Counted from the first letter of the stretch, positions 1-12,127 are shown. The stretch is 64,000 bases of DNA from Spizellomyces sp. 'palustris' (GCA_006535965.1 QEAR01000030.1:62001-126000); one strand, 5' to 3'. A program made the numbers and translations. The notes: a model not told the origin generated them from the sequence alone.

Positions 1-1
1 G

Positions 2-847
2 GCACGCGAACACAAGATCCAACAACAGAAGTTGGAGAGTAGGCAAGGTGCATGGGAACTATCTTCCGATGAGCAGGAGGGATATGGAAGCGGCACATGT
101 GATACATATGAGCACCGAGATTGTCTGAGACAAGAACCTCACCGCCCTCAAAAGAAGTGGAGTCTGTACATGGATCCAGAGGAGGTGGCCAACGACGCAG
201 CAGATTTTGTCGACAGGAAGGTGAAAGAGAAAACTTCGCGCGGCCGAAAGAGAAAGTCTGTAAATGATGGTTATGATACTCTCGATTTGGAATCTGTCCT
301 TCGGATGCACCATGGCAAGAACGACACCTCTTCGGAAAACCTCACGCCAAAATCTACCTTTTCTATTGCTCCCTGGAAGAGTCGGTCATTTTCAAAAGTG
401 GGAAAGTCATCAGAGCAGTTGCATAGAAATCCTATTGATGGCATGAAAAAATGCAATGCGGCTCCAGGGACGTCAATACCTGTTCTTCAAGCGGACAGAT
501 CCATCCATCCTGAACGTCAGCTATCTACAAATACGCCCCCAATCTCAACCTCCACATTACGCCAACCCATCACACTCCAACCACTTCAACCGAGCCGATT
601 CTCTCAGTCCGCTGCCGCCAGACCATCAAAACCCAATACTGCACCTATCAAATCAGCCTGGTCTGCCTTCATGGACGAAAAGGAAGGTTGCGACGATTTT
701 GCAGATAGTGAAGACTTGGAATCGGTTATACAGGTCCAGCAATTGGTTGAACCAGTTCCAGCTGTGGAGGTTCCGTGTAGTGGGCAAACTACGCTCAGTG
801 CGGGAACACGTCTCTTTAATTTTTCAAAACGTACCCGACAAAGATAA
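2..847 (+). CDS. MRNIP-like protein, C-terminal part (gene begins before the window)
   Basis: The frame is open from base 2 to a stop at 845-847, so the 5' end is missing; the first codon that could be mistaken for a start is TTG at 32. The visible ~281 residues are hydrophilic and probably disordered. Two short tryptophan motifs stand out, KKWSLYMD (about residue 50) and SAWSAFMDE (about residue 220), plus a Gln-rich HKIQQQKLESRQG stretch at the start and a final LFNF motif. Human MRNIP (UPF0544) has the same order from memory: a QKLN segment after its N-terminal zinc domain, SRWLKYLE, SSKWAQF, and a terminal LCDLF. MRNIP binds the MRE11-RAD50-NBS1 DNA-repair complex. The zinc domain lies outside the window, so the call rests on short motifs only. 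It converges on the next gene with a 125-bp gap. Confidence 0.4.
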   Translation, partial: AREHKIQQQKLESRQGAWELSSDEQEGYGSGTCDTYEHRDCLRQEPHRPQKKWSLYMDPEEVANDAADFVDRKVKEKTSRGRKRKSVNDGYDTLDLESVLRMHHGKNDTSSENLTPKSTFSIAPWKSRSFSKVGKSSEQLHRNPIDGMKKCNAAPGTSIPVLQADRSIHPERQLSTNTPPISTSTLRQPITLQPLQPSRFSQSAAARPSKPNTAPIKSAWSAFMDEKEGCDDFADSEDLESVIQVQQLVEPVPAVEVPCSGQTTLSAGTRLFNFSKRTRQR

Positions 848-972
848 AGCCGGGCCTCGCATGTGTATATTGGATTTTGCTGTGAGTATTACTCTCTGAT
901 TTAGGATAATTTTGCTTTATTTATATATCTGTCTATATATCAAGCCCTACATATATTCTACAAAAAATCACG

Positions 973-3093
973 CTATTTAAATGCTTTACCCAGTAAGAAG
1001 GCACACGCCAATGCTACGCCCCCTCCCATCAACATTGGGGTCAGGTACCCCACATCCCCTCCACGCCGTTGTTGCCGTCCGCTCCCTTCCTCCCCAAATA
1101 CCTTGTTTGCTACTCTATTTAATGCTTCAACCTCTCTGCGATCACGTTCTCCGGTAATACTCAGCACTACCCGTCCCCAACCGCCCGCTCGTGCCATCAG
1201 CACAGCATCCAAAATATCTTTATCAGTACCCAAATGCACGCAATCCCCCTCATCGTCTATGAAAGACAACTGCAGTGACTCGGCTGCAGCTGGCGGGAGC
1301 GACAGCTTCGCAGCCACGGCAGCCTGAAGAACCTCTATGCTGTGGAATGGGGATGTGAAGCGGTGCATATGACCTGTTCGGGAGTCCCGGAGCTTAAAGA
1401 CGTACAATCCCTCACTCAGAGCTGTTCCGAATCCAGTTCCTACCCCAGACCCAGAGTTATTTGATCCATTTCCATCTATACCTTTCTGAGAGAACAGACC
1501 GTTGGTACGGGCAGGAAACATGCTTGCAGAATCGTCTGGTGCAACAGTACTATCATCCGGGAAGGGTTCCTCATACTTCCGTGAGAAATTCGATAGATGG
1601 TCGCTATGAGACGCACTGGCACTCCCGTTTTCATTGATGTCATAAATCTCCGGTGGACTCAACGTGGAATCCCAGAATCTGTTCCAAACGGGCCCTTCAC
1701 CGGGCTCTCCTTGTATATTAGTCATTTGCGTCAGCGTTGTGTAGGTGAGCTTGAGAACATCCACCATGCCTTCTACCACTCCAACATTGTCGACAACCGG
1801 CAGGTGAAGATAACGGCCTGCATGCATCTTTCGTAGTGCGTCCACAACAGGGGTATCGGGGGTTACGCAATCTGGGTGCGGTGTCATCACTCGGACGACC
1901 ATTGTAGCTGCTGGGTCTAATCCAGCAGCCAGGACACGGAGGACGAGGTCCTTGCTGGTGAAGATTCCCGCCAGGCTGCCCAGATCACCGGCGTGCCCTT
2001 GACGATCTGAATCGAACACAAGAACCGCCGTTTCCCGACTTTCCCGCATCATCCTTGCAGCATCAAGAACAGTAGCACGCAAACCGACGACCGGGGGGCT
2101 CGAACTTTGACTGGCAAGGAGCCCTGCCAGATCAGGGCAAGCAAGTTGGTCACGAAGAGCTTCAGCATAACGACCGATGGAACCACTCCGGATAGACCAC
2201 TCCCTCTCTACCCCCTCTAATGCTTCATTCAGCCTTCGCGACGATTCATACGCACGGTCTAGCTTCTCCAATGCTTCATATAGACATTTGGTAATATCCA
2301 ACACTCCAACTACCCCACCGGAACCCACGCCAGATCCAGACGGGGATCGTGGTGTACTGGCTTCCACCGAGCTGGCGGATGCCCTTTTCACCGTTTCTGC
2401 AGGAGCAATATGGCGGTCCCCAGCGCTATCATCACTCAGTTCATCCTCACTTTCCACCACAGGGAGGTGCCGGAATTGGCCCGCGACCATCTTATTTAGC
2501 GCTTCAGTGGCATTGCTGGTAGTTGTGACACTGACAGGGTTAGCAGTCATGGCTTGGGATACGCTTGTTATCTTTGGATCCAAATTGTCAGCCACAACAC
2601 GATAGGCCAGATCCTTGTCCGTCAAGATACCGGCTAGGTGTCCTTCACCATCCACAATGAGTACAGCGTCCTGCCGTTTTGCAGCCATGTACGCGGCAGC
2701 TTCAAAGACTTTTGCAGATGCATGCAGGGCGACTGCTGGCTCCGGGTTCATACTGGAAACTGTGCCTCGCACTGGTGCAGGTGCTGGTGGGCATACTGGC
2801 GAAGGAGGTTGCAGAGGCTTCTTCTGCTCAGAGGGAGATGTGATTGACGATGGAGGATTACGTGTGCTCGTGGTGCTTTTGGAGGTGGTACTAAGGGTGC
2901 GTGTTGGAGGGCGAGGCTTTTTAGACGTTGAAGGACGTGAGGTTTTCGTGACTTCTTTTTCCGCATTTTTTCGTAGGGTTTCGTCCCGACGGCGTCTGAA
3001 GGAAGCTGTGGACGCAGCAGCCCCGGCTGAGTCATCTGAAGCGAAGCTTGCTTGGCGTCTCACCGTACGGGTGGTGCTGCTACGGGAAGCCAT
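973..3093 (-). CDS. CBS and PB1 domain protein with C-terminal membrane anchor (Mug70-like)
   Basis: An intronless gene of 706 codons. The ATG at 3093 (MASRSSTTRTVRR) is preferred over the open frame further upstream. A basic, Ser/Thr/Pro-rich N-terminus (to about residue 105) is followed by two tandem CBS pairs. The first pair carries GILTDKDLAYRVVA and FRHLPVVE, the second GIFTSKDLVLRVLA and YLHLPVVD. A helical linker (about 265-310) separates the pairs. A PB1 domain (about 560-650; YVFKLRDSRTGHMHRF, DDEGDCVHLGTDKDI) comes next, then a single membrane helix over the last ~22 residues (LMGGGVALACAFLLG). CBS pairs usually bind adenosyl nucleotides and PB1 domains mediate protein pairing. The same order is known in S. 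pombe Mug70, whose function is poorly defined. The tail suggests a tail-anchored protein. A long antisense reading frame at 2615-3178 is a shadow of this gene. Confidence 0.88.
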   Translation of the reverse strand: MASRSSTTRTVRRQASFASDDSAGAAASTASFRRRRDETLRKNAEKEVTKTSRPSTSKKPRPPTRTLSTTSKSTTSTRNPPSSITSPSEQKKPLQPPSPVCPPAPAPVRGTVSSMNPEPAVALHASAKVFEAAAYMAAKRQDAVLIVDGEGHLAGILTDKDLAYRVVADNLDPKITSVSQAMTANPVSVTTTSNATEALNKMVAGQFRHLPVVESEDELSDDSAGDRHIAPAETVKRASASSVEASTPRSPSGSGVGSGGVVGVLDITKCLYEALEKLDRAYESSRRLNEALEGVEREWSIRSGSIGRYAEALRDQLACPDLAGLLASQSSSPPVVGLRATVLDAARMMRESRETAVLVFDSDRQGHAGDLGSLAGIFTSKDLVLRVLAAGLDPAATMVVRVMTPHPDCVTPDTPVVDALRKMHAGRYLHLPVVDNVGVVEGMVDVLKLTYTTLTQMTNIQGEPGEGPVWNRFWDSTLSPPEIYDINENGSASASHSDHLSNFSRKYEEPFPDDSTVAPDDSASMFPARTNGLFSQKGIDGNGSNNSGSGVGTGFGTALSEGLYVFKLRDSRTGHMHRFTSPFHSIEVLQAAVAAKLSLPPAAAESLQLSFIDDEGDCVHLGTDKDILDAVLMARAGGWGRVVLSITGERDRREVEALNRVANKVFGEEGSGRQQRRGGDVGYLTPMLMGGGVALACAFLLGKAFK

Positions 3094-3271
3094 CGTGTAT
3101 CGAAAAAATCGGGCAAGCAAGGCAATGGCGCAAAACCTGCTTTCTCCGACGGCCAATCGCGGTACCAAAAATGGTTAAATGACAGCTACTGTTGCCATGG
3201 CAGCACTGAGAATTTAAGTCTCCAAGGTTGGTGGCACTCTGTTCGACTACAGACAGTAAATACATGATTAT

Positions 3272-4026
3272 TCACAGTACTTTTTCATAGTGCAGTACGT
3301 CCTCAGCCCAATTTCTAGGTGCACGCTTAAATACACGATAGCCGAATTTTTCGTGCAAAGCCAAGGATGGAGCATTGTCCAATGGCACGAGGGATGTAAT
3401 GACCTTGAGACCTAAATGTCGTGCCTCATCTGAGAGAAAAAGATGAAAAAGAATCATTCGGTTTGGAGTCAAGGATAACCTGTCAAACAGGATCTGAGAT
3501 TCGCACCTTCAATTCTTCTCATCATCCATGTGCCGATTCCTTGTCCTTTAAATGCGTTGAATACGGCAAGGGATCTCACCAGTCCCCGTCGACGCTCCCA
3601 ACATGCCAAATCGGCATCCATTTCATCTAGATCAAGGTGGGATAGCCCAATAGCCGCAACGATGACCTTGGTGCGTTCCGGCCCAGCATGACCGTCCACT
3701 TCCTTCTCCGTCTCTGCTACCCATAGTCGAAAGATTCTTCCATCAGGAGGGTGCTTTAGACGACTCAGGTCGATCGTAATGGCATCGTCCGTGTATGAAA
3801 CATAATCAAAAGATGTGGGGCACTCTGGTGATCCGCATTGATATGAACAGATGTCGAACCAATCATAAACACGCTCAGCATCCCATCCAACTTCCTCTCG
3901 CATCCGAATGATATCGGGAGCATCCGCACGGACGGCGAGGCGAAGTGTTAATGCCATTGGTGAAGAGAGACACGAGCTGCCAGTAGAATCAACTGAAGGG
4001 CTCGTTAGAGTGGCAGAGTTACTCAT
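3272..4026 (-). CDS. GNAT-family N-acetyltransferase
   Basis: Two exons, 4026-3507 and 3429-3272, joined across a 77-nt intron (donor GTGCGA, acceptor CTCAG), give 225 residues. The acetyl-CoA binding motif A is clear: VRSLAVFNAFKGQGIG followed by TWMMRRIE at about residues 148-173. The intron falls directly after it. The second exon supplies the rest of the fold (GLKVITSLVPLDNAPSLALHEKFGY), where the N-x-x-S-L-x-x-H-E-K-x-G-Y segment is typical of GNAT motif B. The first ~25 residues are Ser/Thr-rich and an internal ATG (MALTLRLAV) could be the true start. The substrate cannot be told from the sequence. Its start faces ARP3 across a 589-bp divergent region. Confidence 0.82.
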
Positions 4027-4615
4027 TTCGGATACAAGGTTGGGCCGTAGGCTACTCGCAATTGGATAGATTCAGAGAATCTCTAAATAGAATCCGATGA
4101 GATAGATGAGCTGAATCAAACGAGGCTAGCTACGGCAGCAACGTCAAGACAATCGTCTATGAAAGGAACACCATCTTTTATCGCCGTGAAGGACTCGCCA
4201 AAGTGATTCCAGATTGAATGCATAGCACGCCCCAATTAAAATTCCTACTCTTTTATAAATCTGCCAACAAATCAGGAACTTTTGCCAACCGTGGGGGGGA
4301 CAGTGACGGCCGCGCGAACTTCCACGACGAGCAGCCCGATGCTTGCGTAATCCTCACGTGCAACTGTCACATGACTGATGCCCAGCTGCCGCCATGCGAG
4401 GCATTCTGGAGGCGAACCGACAACCTTGATGAGCACCGCGTTTTCAAAACTCCTGCTTCCATCGACACCAAACTCTGCATATCCCATTTCGCAGGCGACC
4501 ACCCGAAAAATTTGCGGTCCTTTTTGTCTGTTTCTACTCTGTATATTCACTGGAAACACTCGCAAGCGGTGCCATTACAGTCTCCAACTCATCGTAACGC
4601 GTTCTAATCCCAAGA
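4027..4615. promoter_or_regulatory. divergent intergenic region between GNAT gene and ARP3
   Basis: No gene is seen here. It must hold both promoters. A CACGTG hexamer lies near 4355 within a GC-richer patch. Reading frames at 4218-4607 (+) and 4272-4565 (-) overlap each other, match nothing recognisable and lack splice logic. Confidence 0.5.
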
Positions 4616-6400
4616 ATGACAAACTTGCCGGCGGTCGTGATTGACAATGGGACAGGGTAAGCACTGTTCAGGATGGATTCACAAAAGTCGTTGGGGGTAA
4701 TTTTGGCCACTCCACGCAGCAGCCACTGGCGACTGCTGGAGATGCAAAATGCCAAGACCTCGCTGGACAATTCTTTTGCGAGTCAAGCAAGAAGACTAGT
4801 CATTAGAGCCTTAAGAGACTCATGGTTCATTCTAAAGTAGGTATAACTAATAACACTCTCCTTAATCTTTGCCACTTAGGTACACGAAAATGGGGTACGC
4901 TGGTAACAACGACCCGCAGTTTATCATACCTACCACCATTGCAACACGAGAAACGCCGTCCGGAAACCTTGCTGCAAAAAGAGGGATCGAAGATTTGGAC
5001 TACTACATTGGAGACGAAGCCATCTCAAACTCGAAAACATACGGAGTTAACTACCCTATTCGCCACGGGCAGGTTGAAAACTGGGATCTAATGGAAAAGT
5101 TTCATCAAGCCTCAATTTTCCAGTATTTGCGATGTGAGCCAGAGGACCACTACTTCCTGCTGGTAAGCGTGGGTGGAGGGTAAAATGGAATTGCTGATCA
5201 ATCTAACAGTGCGTCCTTGTAAGACTGAGCCGCCGTTGAACCCGCCCGAAAATCGCGAATACACTGCTGAAATCTTTTTCGAGTCCTTTGGTGCCAAAGG
5301 AATATATATTGCGGTCCAAGCGGTTCTGGCCTTGGCTGCTAGTTGGACGAGCGGAAAAGCTGATCAGACGTTGACCGGAACAGTTATCGACAGTGGAGAC
5401 GGTGTAACACACGTTATTCCAGTTGTGGGTATTTTTTCATCAAAGGATTAGCAATATGCTGTTATTGAGAAGTTGCGCTACAGGCGGAAGGCTACGTCAT
5501 TGGTTCGTCAATCAAACATATTCCCATTGCTGGACGTGACATCACCCAATTCGTGCAGCAGCTTCTGCGCGAACGCGAAAACAGTATTCCACCTGAAGAC
5601 TCTCTAGAGGTTGCCAAGCGCATCAAGGAAATGTACTCCTACGTATGCCCCGACATCGTTAAAGAATTCAAGAAGTACGACAGCGAACCCGACAAGTGCT
5701 TCAAGAAGCACGAGTTTCTGCACAGTGTTACCAAGAAGGTTCGTTTAGAGACGCAGAGATAGCATCATCTCCCTCATTTTAACCCTCGCTTTCAGCCATA
5801 CAATGTTGATGTAGGGTTCGAACGCTTCCTAGGACCCGAGATTTTTTTCAACCCAGAAATTGCCAGCCCTGATTTCTTAACTCCGCTTCCCGAGGTTGTT
5901 GACAGTACAATTCAAAGTTGCCCCATTGACACACGGAGAGGCTTATACAAGGTAAGCAATGACCCATACTCAGCTTCTTTTGATATCCTGCTGAATTGCT
6001 TTGTGGTAGAACATTGTGCTGTCAGGAGGGTCTACCATGTTCAAAGATTTTGGGCGACGACTGCAACGCGATATTACGAGACTTGTCGACAACCGCCTGA
6101 AACACTATGAAGTCCTTTCCCAGGCGAATCTCAACAAGGATCAACAAATTCAACCCAAGATGATTGATGTTAATGTTGTATCGCACAAGCGGCAGCGGTA
6201 TGCCGTATGGTTTGGTGGAAGTTTGTTGGCGGATACGGTGAGCACCATTCAGGTTGCAGATTCGTTTGTATAACTATTAACAAATGTATATCTACGGTCA
6301 TTAGGCGGAATTCTACAGTTACTGCCATAGCAAGGCGCAGTACGATGAGTACGGCCCAAGCATTGCTCGATTCAACAGAGTGTTTGCATCGATCATGTAA
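4616..6400 (+). CDS. ARP3: actin-related protein 3 (Arp2/3 complex subunit)
   Basis: Seven exons: 4616-4656, 4880-5162, 5224-5424, 5484-5738, 5796-5951, 6010-6237 and 6305-6400. They join in frame to 419 residues, the usual Arp3 length. All introns are GT-AG, 57-223 nt. The first exon encodes the nucleotide-binding loop VIDNGTG and the second continues [17 protein letters not shown]. Later landmarks are [98 protein letters not shown] and a C-terminus ending ASIM. Arp3 pairs with Arp2 to form the pseudo-dimer that nucleates branched actin, here probably in actin patches and amoeboid motion. The first intron is the longest (223 nt), right after a 41-nt first exon. Confidence 0.97.
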
Positions 6401-8391
6401 ACTAGACGCAAATACAGCGTAACAATATGGTGTAGCAAATACCCGCAAAAATTGAGAATATGTATTAGAAAAAGAATTACTGATTTTGCTCAAGGTCGCA
6501 CTGTTTGGGGATCAACTTCGCTTTGGTGAAGAAAGCCGTAGTGCTTGGTCCAGTCTGGTGCTCAAAGAATATCTTCCTTCAAGATGTTACAGGTAGAATG
6601 TCACCGATTGAAGTTACATCTTCGAAAAAATCTAGCCAAGATCAACAGGAAGGATAACACTCACCCTCTCAATTCATGTTATCAAACTCATCCCCCTCTC
6701 GTTGGAGGTGGAAAGCCATCACCTTATGATGTATGGTTTGATTGATCTGATAGTCAATTCTAACGCTGTGTTAGTACAACAGAAACAGGCGCATACAAAT
6801 TGGCGTGCTACCCGCAGTCTACCCATTGTTATACGTATCATAGCCGGAGTTTGCATGAAGTTCCTTTCGTAATCTCGGAAACTGAAACTCAAAAGAACAG
6901 ACCCCAGAGCCCACCCGAGCCTTAAGCCTGTGTCTAAGAACAACAAATCACCTTGACAAGAAGCAGGAGCACGAAGGGAAGGGTGCGCCAGCGGGAACGC
7001 AACCAGTGACGCAGAATACATCCGTTACCACAGGGGATAAGATGCCGGATCTGGCTAACGTACTATCGCTGGCAATAGGAGATGGAGACTAATGCAAACT
7101 CCGGGCTATGATATGTATAACAGCGGGCAGACTGCAGGTAGCACGCCGATTTGTATGCGACGTTCGACGGCGGCTGGAACCTCCAGGCTTTCAGGTCAAC
7201 GGGCGGCCCAAAAAAGCCAGTAAAACTGGGAAATATTAATAGAATATTTAGTACTAGAGCTATTGGAATGATAATCTTTAGCTTAGAGTATTATCTTTCG
7301 CTATAGAATTTAGTGTAGAAATCTATCTTTAAGGTCCTTCATTTTTTAACCTTAACCTTAAGCTTGTTTATTTTGGGAGGGGAAACAGACGAGTTATGTT
7401 GAAAACTGAGAGATCTGGGCCGATTGACGAAACTAAAAGGGTTCCACTAGAATACTTGTTCGTTGTAGGTTCTTTGGACGGTCGATGTTGGCAATTGGTC
7501 ATACGGCCTGCTAGGAGATCGCTCGTTGATGGGCTGGTCGTGTTTCCATGTCTGAGGTTCTATGGAGTCCTGTCATCGCTACCGACTGCATGCGACTCCT
7601 TTGTATGGGCTCTACCTCCCGCTTGCGGATCTTCGCCGATCTGCTTCCCCGAGCTCGAAATCCATAGGACACACGCCCAACAATACATTGTACTTGCTGG
7701 CACCCAAACCACATGGCGTCTTCATCCGACACACTCTCGTGTCTAGGATCTAGGGATGATAGTGAACGGAGTTCAGTTTCTCTAATTTGTTTGTCCATCT
7801 CCAGTCGGAAGCTGAAATCACTTGATTTCATATTAATGTCCCTTTCTCTCCATCGACTCCCGTGCGGTTGCAGGCACACGGTCACGACAATGCTGTAGGG
7901 GAATCAATAGAGACGTCAAGCAAACGATCCTTGCGTGGATTCATCCGAATCCATTAATCCACCGAATTCAGTAGTGTATTGCGATGGGTAGGGTAGTAAG
8001 TATTCTTATAGACGTTGATATTAATGGGGTTGCGGTTCCTGTTGGACCATGGGGGCGTCGTCTTGGGAGGCTTTCGTTGAACCCCTTTGTTGACGCAAAA
8101 TCATGCACTCCCGAACTTGTGCTTGACCTTCGACCCCCTCCGTTTGTTTAATACATATGTGTTCAATTGACTCATGCATTATGTGGTGATCTTACGCTCG
8201 TGCGGGTCTCGCGCTGTCGAGAGTATTTAGTCAGGTCACTTTTCTTTTCTCTCGTCAGGTTTTTTGAGCCTTTATTGTTCCTTCTTGCTTTTATTGTAAC
8301 AAAGCTTTGAAGCTACTTCCATTCCATTTGCGTCCCAAGTCTCTTTTTGATTGGCATCCGTCTCTTCACGGCCATCTAGTTCTTTGTGACT
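6401..8391. other. gene-free interval of about 2 kb between ARP3 and the HAM1-like gene
   Basis: Nothing coding can be supported. Short frames at 6719-7021 (-), 7396-7746 (+) and 7511-7885 (-) overlap on opposite strands and show no family motif or splice structure. About 7215-7350 is markedly AT-rich. The last ~200 bases before the next ATG are pyrimidine-rich, as expected for a 5' leader. I saw no tRNA-like arms or terminal repeats. Confidence 0.45.
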
Positions 8392-11300
8392 ATGCCTACC
8401 GAAGTCGATTACGACTGGGCGGCGGTAGGTTACTGGTTGAGGCTCTTTAATCCCACCATCACCGATTTGGATATTCTAATTTCCTTACGTGCAACAGCGC
8501 CCATTCAAGAAGCCGTCGCCCACATTCGGCACCTCGCGCGGACCTTCCCTCCGCCAACCCCTTGCCAGTAATGCCACTCGGACTCCTTCTCAGCCTGCCG
8601 CTTCCCAAGCCTTAATCCCGAGGGCTGATGACGAAGAAGATCGCAGGCGCCAAGCAGCCAAACCTCTGCGCTTCTTTTCGGCGATAGAAGCACTTCGCGA
8701 AGGGAAACTTCCCACGAATGAACAGCTGTTATCCTTAATTGACAAGATTCTGGATTCCGAGAGCATTAAGAAACGCGAGCATTTATTGAGTGAAGAAGGC
8801 CATATTGCTTGGCAGGATTTTGAGCAGCTGTTGCAACATGTGAAGGAGGTTATTGACACCAAGAATCGAGATGAAGTTATTCAACGATTTGTTTGGCATG
8901 TTCGCTTGGCTGCCAAAACCAGAGCAGAACAACAGGGTGGCGGTAAGTAATACGAAGCAGTATCCAAAAATGTTTCATGCTGATTTTCTTTCGTTCAAGT
9001 TCTTGGTGACGAGGGCAAAAGAGGTATATCGTTTGTTAATGTTTTACGCGATAAATACTTCCATGCTAAATTGACGAATGCATTCTAATCTGCCAGCCTT
9101 CGATGAAATGCTCACCGTTGCACGTCTTATCATCACGGACAACGAGTTTCGGAAGCTCTTGTTCGGGTTCAACACCTTCTTCCAGGAAGTAACCGTTGGC
9201 ATCAGAGGCGACCGCGGTTTGAAGTATGTGCTGCACTTTATTTACCTCAATTGATTGGCTGCAAATTGAACATTCTTGGTGTTTTTCAGCAATTATGAAG
9301 CGGAACCCGGTGCACAAACCACCTTTCAAGAAATGCCCGGGCCTTCGAACCCTACCATCGAAAAAGGAGGAGAATACCATCCTACGGGTCCTGAAGAAGG
9401 TCGTGCTGAATATCAAGGACAGGAGCCTGCAGCCGAGCAAGAAGAATTTCATGAACCACAGGAAACAGTGGAACAGCAGCAGGGCCCCTCGGCCGCACCT
9501 CCAGCCACCACTACGTACCAAGCTCAAGCTCCCAAGGACACGGAGGTGGAAAGACGTGATTCGGGTTATCGGACCACCGCCACGGTCTCTACCCGCGCCG
9601 AAGAGCCTACCCGCACCAGCCAGATATCCGGCAATGAGCCCTACAGCTATAGCGCTGCCCCAGCCCCACAAGCTGAAGCTTATAAACTATCCTCATGCAC
9701 CCCTCCCGAGCGAGGCCAAGGCGTTATCGCCGTCAGCCAGGACCAAATGGCCTCAGAGAGGCGTGATGAGGTGGCAAGCCTTCTCCGTAAGCTCATACTG
9801 AAAGCCCATGAGAATCCCGTGTATCGGCATGCATTTGAGTATGTGCTTTCCCTAGTGCATAAACTTGAACGTGCCGCAGCAGATAAGCCGGAAGAGTTTC
9901 CGGATGCCAATGTGTATGCAGCCCAACGTGCATTGAAGGTTCGTATGACCTGGAATAACGGTCCTTGATTCGTTCACGAGCGCTGATAAAACCCCTGCTC
10001 ATCCTTCAGATTCTCATCGAACGCTTTGCCAATAATTATCCGCTCGACGGTGTCGTCGCCTCTTTGACCATCTTTGCCGACCGCCTGAAGACTGATTTCG
10101 AACTCCGTAACCTTCTCCGTGATATTCGCGGTTTTTTGAGGGATTCTCTGGAAGATTATGATTTCGTTGTCCATGAGGACTACACCTATCGTGCTGCGGA
10201 CCTCATCCGCAGGTCCCGCGAATTGCTATTGAGGAAATACGCAAGGGACACGGGGCGTCTTGCGTCTGAGCTGGAACACTTTGTGAACGCTTTGAAAGAA
10301 GATGAACTAACCAGCGGCTTGGCCGACGATGTAAAGCACCTGATTGATGACTTGGTCCGAGACAGGTATGTTCGATACCGATGGTCGTGGTTGTTTGCCA
10401 GGTAATGACTCTCGATTCTGATTTCAGCCAAGGCAACTACACGTTCAAATCGAACTTGCTTGGCGATATTAGTACCGTAATCTTTCCGGTATAACTGTGA
10501 TAAAGACTTTCATGTAGTTACCTCTATGCTAATCTCTGTTTCTTTGCCCAAGGCTCTGATGGAGCAGGTTCAATATATCCCAATCCCACGCATTGAGCAC
10601 GAGGATGAAAACTGGCATATCATCGTCGAGGATCTGGTGTTAGAGAGCGAGAGCTTTTTGCCTGCACTGATGGAAATTGAGGTATGGAACTGGTGTAACC
10701 CGTTACGTCGGCGGTCAGTAATACCTTGATCAAAATGAATAGGTCAAGAACCATGCTGTTATTCCTGTACGTGTTAAAAGATGGCGGACCAAGTCGGGAT
10801 TGACCACTGGGTTTGCAGTTATCATGTAAGTTTCGATACTGCAGCGGCAAGCCACAACACCTTCCGATTGGGTCTTAATCACTGCCGTTTGCAATTTTCC
10901 AGGCATCAAATTCAGGCGACTGTAGAGGATATTCCCTTCTATTACCGCAAAAAGTCTGGCTTCCCCAAAATTAAGGATGCGGGGGTAGCCGATGTCGCTG
11001 TATGTATTTATTGTCATAGGCGTTTTGGTAATTTTCTAACAATCTTGTTAGATCGGTGGAGACGGCATTACCATATCCACTCGATGCTCACTGGATACAG
11101 ACAGTACCGAGCGCACACTTGTCGCGGAAGACGTCAGAGTGTACGTGGATCAGCTGAAAGTGAAGCTGCATGATACCAGGCATGAGTAAGTGGCCAGTTC
11201 ATGAAACTAGTATCGATTACTTCTGGCTTCTGAGATACATTTCTGCCTCAAACAGCACTCTCTACACGGCTCTATCTCCTCTGTTGAATACGCTTATCCG

Positions 11301-11610
11301 CAATCGTGTGATCGAAACTCTGGAAACGCAGATCCGCGATTGGATTGAAGAAGTAGACATTTATCTCACCCGCCTCAAAGTCAAGTTTATGGAACTTCAA
11401 AGCGAACAGCTAAAGGCCCAGCAACGTGGAACAGTCAGCAGGTTGCTTGACGTCGTTGGATTGGGACAAAAAGGGGGCGGAGTCAGTTTGAAGAAGCCTG
11501 AACAGAAGGCTCTGACCGGTCCGGAAGAGTTGACAGAGGAGGCGAGACCGAAGAGGGGAAAGGCGGTCCGTCCATGGGCAAGTGAAACGTTTCGTTTGAG
11601 GCGTGTTTGA
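8392..11610 (+). CDS. HAM1-like (HAM1_N / HAM1_C two-domain) fungal protein
   Basis: Twelve exons join in frame to 830 residues: 8392-8424, 8498-8942, 9000-9023, 9097-9223, 9290-9938, 10010-10365, 10428-10488, 10553-10681, 10743-10825, 10903-10999, 11052-11185 and 11256-11610. The helical N-terminal region (TVARLIITDNEFRKLLFGF, DGVVASLTIFADRLKTDFEL) is interrupted by a disordered Glu/Gln/Pro-rich stretch encoded around 9290-9700. The C-terminal half carries the family signature IPIPRIEHEDENW, then VEDIPFYYRKKSGFPKIKDAGVADV and a closing amphipathic helix. The family was formerly DUF5923 plus DUF4449. The C-terminal part is thought to resemble BPI/LBP-type lipid-binding folds; that is recalled knowledge, not seen here. 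Exon 3 is only 24 nt, and its reading (VLGDEGKR) bridges the flanks in phase. It is unrelated to the Ham1 inosine-triphosphatase. Cellular role unknown. Confidence 0.85.
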
Positions 11611-12127
11611 TGGTTTTTGTCCCGGCTTCCCACGGCGACATACGAGTCCGTGCATAGTGCATGTTAGGTTTATTTTCTCGTTTTGCGCAACTATCAATCA
11701 GTATGTATATAGCAGGGTGGGTCGTTGTCGTATGTAGATAATGGTCCAATGAAGGGGGATGCCAACGCTTGTATATTTGCGTTCGGCAACAGGTGGAGGG
11801 GGTCTAGCGTGGCATCTTACCTTTGTATATCTTCAAAAGCGAACCATGTTCGATTTGTAACGTCCCTATTACCAAGGCAATGTCGCTGTCGTCCCAGCCG
11901 TAATTAAACTCTTTGCACACAAACGCACATTGTAGCCATGGAAAGGTCCATATTCATAGTAATGCAGTGGTTGGATTCAAAGACTTCGTTGACATCTCGT
12001 CTGTGCTCTATGCCTAGCAATTGGATACTATGTATGTATTTCTTCAGCACATCATAAATTGAGTACTCTCCACTTTTCAATAGTTATGCACAATAAACGT
12101 AGGAATAACCTACAATATTAATTCAAT
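11611..12127. other. convergent 3' region between HAM1-like gene and ERG25
   Basis: About 0.5 kb holding the 3' untranslated regions of two converging genes. No coding or RNA gene is seen. Confidence 0.5.

Noticed and set aside
2615-3178. 187-codon plus-strand open frame
   Set aside because: Antisense to the well-supported CBS/PB1 gene; composition follows that gene's codon pattern and no motif is present.
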